A DNA stretch of 64,000 bases, from contig NC_092582.1 in the NCBI RefSeq assembly GCF_037975245.1, positions 16,766,577 to 16,830,576 of the forward strand, written 5' to 3'. The notes under the pieces were generated by a model. The model searched no databases and was not told where the DNA came from. It was given only the letters and a program-made list of their open reading frames with translations. The translations under genes were made by a program, and so were the position numbers. The stretch is from Apostichopus japonicus. Lineage: Eukaryota; Echinodermata; Holothuroidea; Aspidochirotida; Stichopodidae. Positions 59,188 to 64,000 of this stretch are shown piece by piece; position 1 is the first letter of the stretch; each line of letters starts with the position of its first letter.

Positions 59188-62100
59188 GTACCGTAGATCT
59201 TGGGTATAAGAGCTTTGTAACATTTATCATTCTTACAGTAGCTCTATGTATTTTAGCTTTCTATGTATTCTGACGAATGTTGATACAGGTAAGTGAGAAC
59301 ACTAACAGTAACTACTGGACAAATTTTGCTTTTTGCTTAATCAAGAACGTCCCAGGAATAGTCCCATGCAAGTCATTCCATTGGAAGAGTTATTTTAATA
59401 AAGGCTTAAGCATATCCTAGCACACACTTATAAACCATCAGAATCTACTGATATGCTTGTAAAACACACAGTGCTATGAGAGAATATGAAATTAAAGATA
59501 ACATTCCTTTTTAGTCCATGCAGGTCCTGGGACAAAATCTGGCTCACGAAAAATGTCAATCCATGCTTTGTGAAAAGGATCAAATCAGCTGAAAATAATG
59601 TACTAATCACATACATGGACCGTTATGGCCTTAGGCTTGAGTAACCTACTGGCCCACCCACCACATTACTCACTCTAATGGTAACGAAATTGTTATTCTG
59701 TCTGGCACGTGCTCCAACCAACGTTTCTCTTTTAGCCTTTGTGGGTAATTAATTAATGAACCCTGTTGAAGGTACTTTATCGAACAGAGGTAAATATTCT
59801 CGAAACCTTCTTATCCTTATTTATCTGAAATATATAGGAAGAACTATTCTCAACTGCTGTTAGCGAGGAGAAGATAGAAGAGGCGACCAGAAAACTTAGA
59901 AGCGGATCCGCAGACAGCTCGGGATCTGAAAATAGTTTACTGAAGGAAGTCTTTGGATTACAGAGAGTGAAACTGGTTTCTGGTAGTGACTTGTTGAACA
60001 AGCGTGCTAACGAACAGTAAGTATAGTATAGTGTCAGGTGCAATGATCCCGAGGAGAGTTTATTTCTGGTATAAAGGCAACATTATGTCATCATCATGTT
60101 GGGCCTTCTTTAATATTAAATAAAAAGGTCTAACCTGTTATAGCACATAGTTTCTGTTTGCAAGAATGAACCTGTTAAAGCATAATTTTGATGGGTATTT
60201 GTGGTGTTCGTTCAGGGCAACATAAAAATAATTTTAAAAAACTTGTTAATTTTAGGTGGAAAAAGAACAATTTATCATCGATTCTGGTCAGTTTTCCTGT
60301 TATATTTACTGTAATGTGGGTTGTAATAGATAAAGTGAATATTTTGAAAAAAAGTGCAAAGAAATTATTGGTATAAAGAAATGAATTTTGTTGAATGTAC
60401 TGTGCTTGTTAATAAAGGAATAGCATGTTCCTAGTTCCTGAATTAGCACAGCAAAAGCATTTAAACAATTATCAGGTGGATGGATAATACTTTTAGTCAA
60501 CAACCACTTCAGTTTAACTGCTTTCAGAGTGTGCTGTTCTTGAAATCGCTCCCTTTCTAGCCAATAGTGTCTTCCCTACCCCAAAGTATGGTCAATAAAA
60601 CTTATACAAATGGGTAATCTTTTGATGAGTACTACTTCGAAAATTCTCCAAAATTGGCTTGTCACCTTCTCCATAATTCTTTTTAACCGTCCAGTTATGA
60701 AAGAGGTTGTCAGCTGCACAACTCTGGAAACATGTTTGCCGCCATCATCGCCTTCGATAAAGCTATCAACCTCTGTCCGAGCGAAGTCCGATTCTACTTG
60801 ATGCGTGGGGAAGCGTACCTCCAGGTGACCGATTTCCAGTCGGCTATCCAAAGCTTTAAGAAAGCGTGCGTTCTGAGACCGACCAGCGACATCTACTACT
60901 CAAAACTGGCCTTCGTCTACTACCTACAAGGACAGAGTCTGTTCGATCAATGTCTGTTTACGGAGGCCTTGGAGTCCTTCTCAAGGGCAGCAGAGATGAG
61001 GCCCGAAATAATCGGTTATCACACACGAAGGTATGCCATCTTTTAAGTGCTGTACTTGCAAATTGCAGATCGGTCTGTTATGAGAAATATAAATTGCGAT
61101 GTAAATTTTAAAATATATATTCTGGTGGCAGACGATGTAAAATTAACATTCAAGAGAAAAAGCATCCCAGACTGACATGAGCTGTTGCCAGATACAAAAT
61201 ATCACCAAATTTATAAAAAACAAAAAAACAATCATATCTTTGCAATGCAAACTGCTATGAGGATGTGGGTTTGACTTAAAAGATTCAGAAAATTGTCAGC
61301 AATTTGTTACTAAGCAATCAGTATCAGGTAAGAGAAGTTCCCGTTTTAATAAAGTTAATTTTCATGTTTTGTGCAAAAGAAAACGTGAGGTTAACCTTGA
61401 TATTGCTTGTTAAAATGACAAATATTCTGAAGGCTTACACATCCAGATAAATTTCACTTCTTGTCCCGATGTAAATTTACTTTTAGGCTGTCGGAAAAGT
61501 GATTCATATCCTGGTGAATTTTTGACTTCAAATCCCTACCTACTGTTTTAAATATGTTGACTGTTGAAATTGTCACAACTTGTCGTAGTCGCACAAAGAC
61601 AACAAAAATATTTTGTTTTGTTGAATTTATTTTCCACACTATCATATTGTTGTTGAATCCAGATTATTTTTTTTTAGGAAATTACAATTTTTAATAAGTG
61701 CAGAAAGAAAGCTTTCTCGGTGGTGCTTTGGGCCATCAAGCTACTCCAAGTTGAGCACAAAAGGGCAAATTGTCAATATTGATTCTGGTTTGATCTTGTT
61801 CTTCTGATCTTGCTGCTGTTTTAACTTCAAAATGCAAAACACTTTCATCTACGTAACCTTCAAAACAATCTTTTTCCCACAAAGGGGAGGGGTACCCTTC
61901 AACTTTGACCCCTTCCTGAGGCCGTGAAAACTGGTTCTTCTTTCCTCAGATTATTTATGGTAACCCGAACCAGGATGTTTATAAAACCTTCACACTTTAA
62001 CAGTCAAAAGAAAAAAGAACAAATAACTAAGTAATGAATTTTTCCCTGGACGATAAATTTTAAACAGTTCTTTGATTTCTTCACTGTCTTCTTCAATTTT

Positions 62101-62239
62101 TTATTGCAGCATTGCTTGTTTGGCTGCCCTTGAGAGACATGGAGAGTGCCTGGCATTGGTTAACAAGAGATTAGAATTGGAGCGCTCTAATCCTGATCTA
62201 TACATCATGCGAGCTAGGCTCCATCTTCTTTTCAGAAAT
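58018..62239 (+). CDS. TTC16: Tetratricopeptide repeat protein 16 (TTC16), 5' part, 4 exons
   Basis: TPR proteins act as protein-binding scaffolds; the role of TTC16 is not well defined. Four exons give 602 codons, and the gene continues right of the window. The first 390 codons are a low-complexity acidic region (E, D, N, Q, K, S rich) with no fold visible. Exon 2 contains LLKEVFGLQRVKLVSGSD, comparable to the short N-terminal motif of vertebrate TTC16. Exons 3 and 4 hold TPR units: IAFDKAINLCPSEVRFYLMR, GEAYLQVTDFQSAIQSF, the highly diagnostic YLQGQSLFDQCLFTEALESF, then SIACLAALERHGECLALVNK and PDLYIMRARLHLLFRN, matching vertebrate TTC16 in order. The ATG follows CTGTAG and TTACAG acceptor candidates, so a 5'UTR intron is likely. 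The acidic N-terminal extension is much longer than in human TTC16. A BEL/Pao element sits antisense in the intron after exon 4. Confidence 0.85.
59188..59837 (+). other. TTC16 intron 1
   Basis: No further coding or repeat signal seen. Confidence 0.6.
59838..60016 (+). CDS. TTC16: TTC16 exon 2
   Basis: Encodes EELFSTAVSEEKIEEATRKL through LLNKRANE plus two bases. TATATAG acceptor, GTAAGT donor. Confidence 0.85.
60017..60703 (+). other. TTC16 intron 2
   Basis: AT-rich, nothing recognised. Confidence 0.6.
60704..61030 (+). CDS. TTC16: TTC16 exon 3 (TPR)
   Basis: The in-frame acceptor is GAAAG at 60703, giving QGCQLHNSGNMFAAIIAFDK; a nearby GTCAG would break frame. Ends GYHTR plus two bases before GTATGC. 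Confidence 0.82.
61031..62109 (+). other. TTC16 intron 3
   Basis: AT-rich, nothing recognised. Confidence 0.6.
62110..62239 (+). CDS. TTC16: TTC16 exon 4 (TPR)
   Basis: TTATTGCAG acceptor. Encodes IACLAALERHGECLAL through HLLFRN. GTAAGT donor. Confidence 0.9.
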
Positions 62240-62256
62240 GTAAGTACTATGGTCTA

Positions 62257-62400
62257 GATCTGGGGTGGGCAACCTACGGCCCTCAGGCTACATGTGGCCC
62301 ACCAGTAATTTTTTTGCGGCCCGTGAGATGTCTCCAGAAAATGAATCAATCTATTTTACATCATCACAAAAAACGAGCTAGCTTCTTAGAATTTATCGGC
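62257..62400 (+). mobile_element. hAT (Charlie/Buster-like) terminal fragment
   Basis: CTGGGGTGGGCAACCTACGG, then CCACATGTGGCCC-like sequence and GCGGCCCGTGAGATG, resemble the common hAT terminus CAGGGGTGGGCAA. The far end is not identified. It begins about 17 bases after the TTC16 exon 4 donor. Confidence 0.55.
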
Positions 62401-62563
62401 ACTAATGATGCTGTCAGGTAGGCCTATTATCCCCATTAATTATCAACTGTTCTGTATTGACATTAGGTTTTTGTGAATACAGATTTAGTACACACACCTA
62501 TTGCTTGTAAGTCCTGGGAATCAAAGATTTGAAATCAACAGCAGGTCGTTGGTTAGGTGGGGC

Positions 62564-63120
62564 TGTAAATCAATATAGATTTCTTTATTCCGTATTCCTG
62601 TAATCCAAAGATTATTCAACGCAGAAGAAATGTTGAGTCGATTCGTGGTTTATTAGCTTTGATATCTGGTAACTATCTGGTAATCTGTTAATCTGCTAAA
62701 CTGTTAATCTGTCAGTCTGGTAACTAAATAAATAAAAACGAAACATACGTTTGTAATTAAACAATCAGGAAATCGATTAATGAATAAGTCAATTATTGAA
62801 GAATAAATACATAAATCCAAATCATACAGAATAAATAATCATGTATGCAACAAATATACAACGTTATATCAATAAAAACACAACTTACATAAAATCTTTG
62901 GTTTAACACTGGAAAATACTTCTTGCTTCAATACGTTCTTGATATCGACTGAACTCAAATTACGGTAAATGAACGTAAAGACAGAACCAACGAAAACAAC
63001 AAATTTCAAACATACTCACGCACACTCGCACAAACACGCACACGCGCAGTAGCACTGCAACTTACATGACGCACACTTCGTAACAATACACAAACAACAC
63101 ATCGTGTGAGCGCGTTTACA
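62564..63120 (-). mobile_element. 3' LTR of a BEL/Pao retrotransposon
   Basis: The 557-bp segment has ends TGTAAA and TTTACA, i.e. TG...CA with a 6-bp inverted terminus. Directly right of it CTCCCCCCT is, on the element's strand, a polypurine tract AGGGGGGAG, the usual plus-strand primer site. The second LTR is outside the window. Confidence 0.75.
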
Positions 63121-63129
63121 CTCCCCCCT

Positions 63130-63227
63130 GTTAAATCATATGGATTTTACACACATTTACAACCAATCAAACAATTTAGTACACTGAGACAAAGTAATAT
63201 ATATTCAAAGAAAAATCAACAATGAGA
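63130..63227 (-). other. BEL/Pao 3' untranslated spacer
   Basis: Short AT-rich spacer between the pol stop and the polypurine tract; no frame for an env-like gene in it. Confidence 0.6.
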
Positions 63228-64000
63228 CTAATCAGACATTCTCTTTACAATACACAATTTCGTAATCGGTCTTTTGAGTATTTTATTACGAACCTTAACC
63301 TCAACGCTTCTTACTTTCCCATCGCTACTCTTGAAAACTGTAATGATTCTAGCTAAAGGCCATTTTCCGCGTGGAATTGTTTCGTCGGTGAGGAGAACTA
63401 TGTCCCCAATGACAACATTTTCTTTCGGAAAATTCCACTTATGGCGTTTTTGGAGGAGAGGCAGATATTCTTTCCGCCATCTACTCCAAAACAAGGAAGT
63501 AAGGTACTGTACTTGAAGCCACCTTTTACGGCCGTAAGAGACTCCTGCGTCAACTGGGGTGTCAGGCCCATGTCTCATCAAAAGCAGGTGGTTGGGAGTA
63601 AGAGGCTCCTCATCTTTTGGATCTGAGGAGAAGTCAGTGAGAGGTCTTGAGTTGAGAATAGATTCAACTTCAGCTAGCACAGTAGTAAGAACCTCATCAG
63701 TGACCGTTTGCTGCCTCAGGACGCCTCTTAGAATCCTTCTAACCGACCTTATAAGCCTTTCCCATGCTCCTCCGAAATGGCTGGCTGTAGGAGGGTTAAA
63801 GTGCCACTCACAACCTTTACTATGAAAAAAGGCTTCTACATCATCTTTATTCATAGCTTTAAAGGCATTTCTCAACTCTTTCTCGCCAGCTTGGAAATTA
63901 GAGCCGTTGTCGCTAAAAATCTTAACTGGCTGACCTCTTCTTGCTACAAAACGTCTGAAAGCATTAAGGAAGGAATCAGCATCCAGAGATTCACAAACTT
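63228..64000 (-). CDS. BEL/Pao Pol, integrase C-terminal part and DUF5641-type tail
   Basis: An open frame runs from the window edge to a stop at 63228. It contains RRFVARRGQPVKIFSDNGSN (second catalytic Asp of the integrase core), HFGGAWERLIRSVRR (catalytic Glu), LTPNHLLL, and GRKRWLQVQYLTSLFWSRW with RGKWPLARI, the C-terminal module usual in BEL/Pao Pol. Integrase inserts the element's DNA into the host genome. No stop or frameshift interrupts this part. The element is antisense to TTC16. Confidence 0.92.
   Translation of the reverse strand, partial: VCESLDADSFLNAFRRFVARRGQPVKIFSDNGSNFQAGEKELRNAFKAMNKDDVEAFFHSKGCEWHFNPPTASHFGGAWERLIRSVRRILRGVLRQQTVTDEVLTTVLAEVESILNSRPLTDFSSDPKDEEPLTPNHLLLMRHGPDTPVDAGVSYGRKRWLQVQYLTSLFWSRWRKEYLPLLQKRHKWNFPKENVVIGDIVLLTDETIPRGKWPLARIITVFKSSDGKVRSVEVKVRNKILKRPITKLCIVKRMSD

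Noticed and set aside
58810-59223. 137-codon open frame on the minus strand
   Set aside because: It is antisense to the TTC16 acidic exon, with no domain and no splice support.
1-64000. Bacterial operons, prophage or CRISPR content
   Set aside because: All recognised genes have introns with GT-AG sites and animal homologues.

Overview
The window reads as AT-rich nuclear DNA of an animal: short exons with GT-AG splice sites, long introns, and many SINEs, MITEs and microsatellites. Animal-type (6-4) photolyase, CTR copper transporter, nucleoside hydrolase and TTC16 genes occur together. An invertebrate deuterostome, possibly an echinoderm, is my best guess; this is inference and not proven by the sequence.

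Layout. (1) 1-2.2 kb: minus-strand start of a kelch-like (BTB) gene, with a 7-codon first coding exon and a BTB exon. The rest lies left of the window. (2) 2.2-22 kb: gene-poor DNA very rich in TACTGTA/TACAGTA, perhaps the first intron of that gene. A CpG-dense patch with an E2F site lies at about 22 kb. (3) 22-29.5 kb: nested transposons, a long inverted SINE repeat and microsatellites. (4) 29.5-39.2 kb: a complete minus-strand (6-4) photolyase gene, 10 coding exons and 539 codons, whose introns hold three tandem arrays and two mobile elements. (5) About 40.7-41.3 kb: a probable shared promoter between the photolyase and (6) a plus-strand SLC31/CTR2-like copper transporter, 3 coding exons and 174 codons, at 42.0-44.3 kb. 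(7) 47.3-51.9 kb: a minus-strand inosine-uridine-preferring nucleoside hydrolase of 318 codons. An upstream exon at 56.9-57.07 kb splices in frame and would add a basic, mitochondrial-type N-terminus. (8) 52-57 kb: a transposon graveyard. (9) 57.5-62.2 kb: plus-strand 5' part of TTC16 with a 390-codon acidic first exon. (10) 62.56-64 kb: the 3' end of a BEL/Pao LTR retrotransposon, antisense in a TTC16 intron.

The genes do not form one pathway. The strongest unusual structures are a 65-bp minisatellite built from the photolyase exon-4 splice acceptor, three decayed hammerhead-ribozyme-like cores, mobile elements sitting within about 20 bp of three splice donors, and a sharp regional enrichment of one 7-mer. 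Exon boundaries were worked out by hand from reading frame, phase and splice sites. Repeat boundaries are approximate unless target-site duplications are stated.
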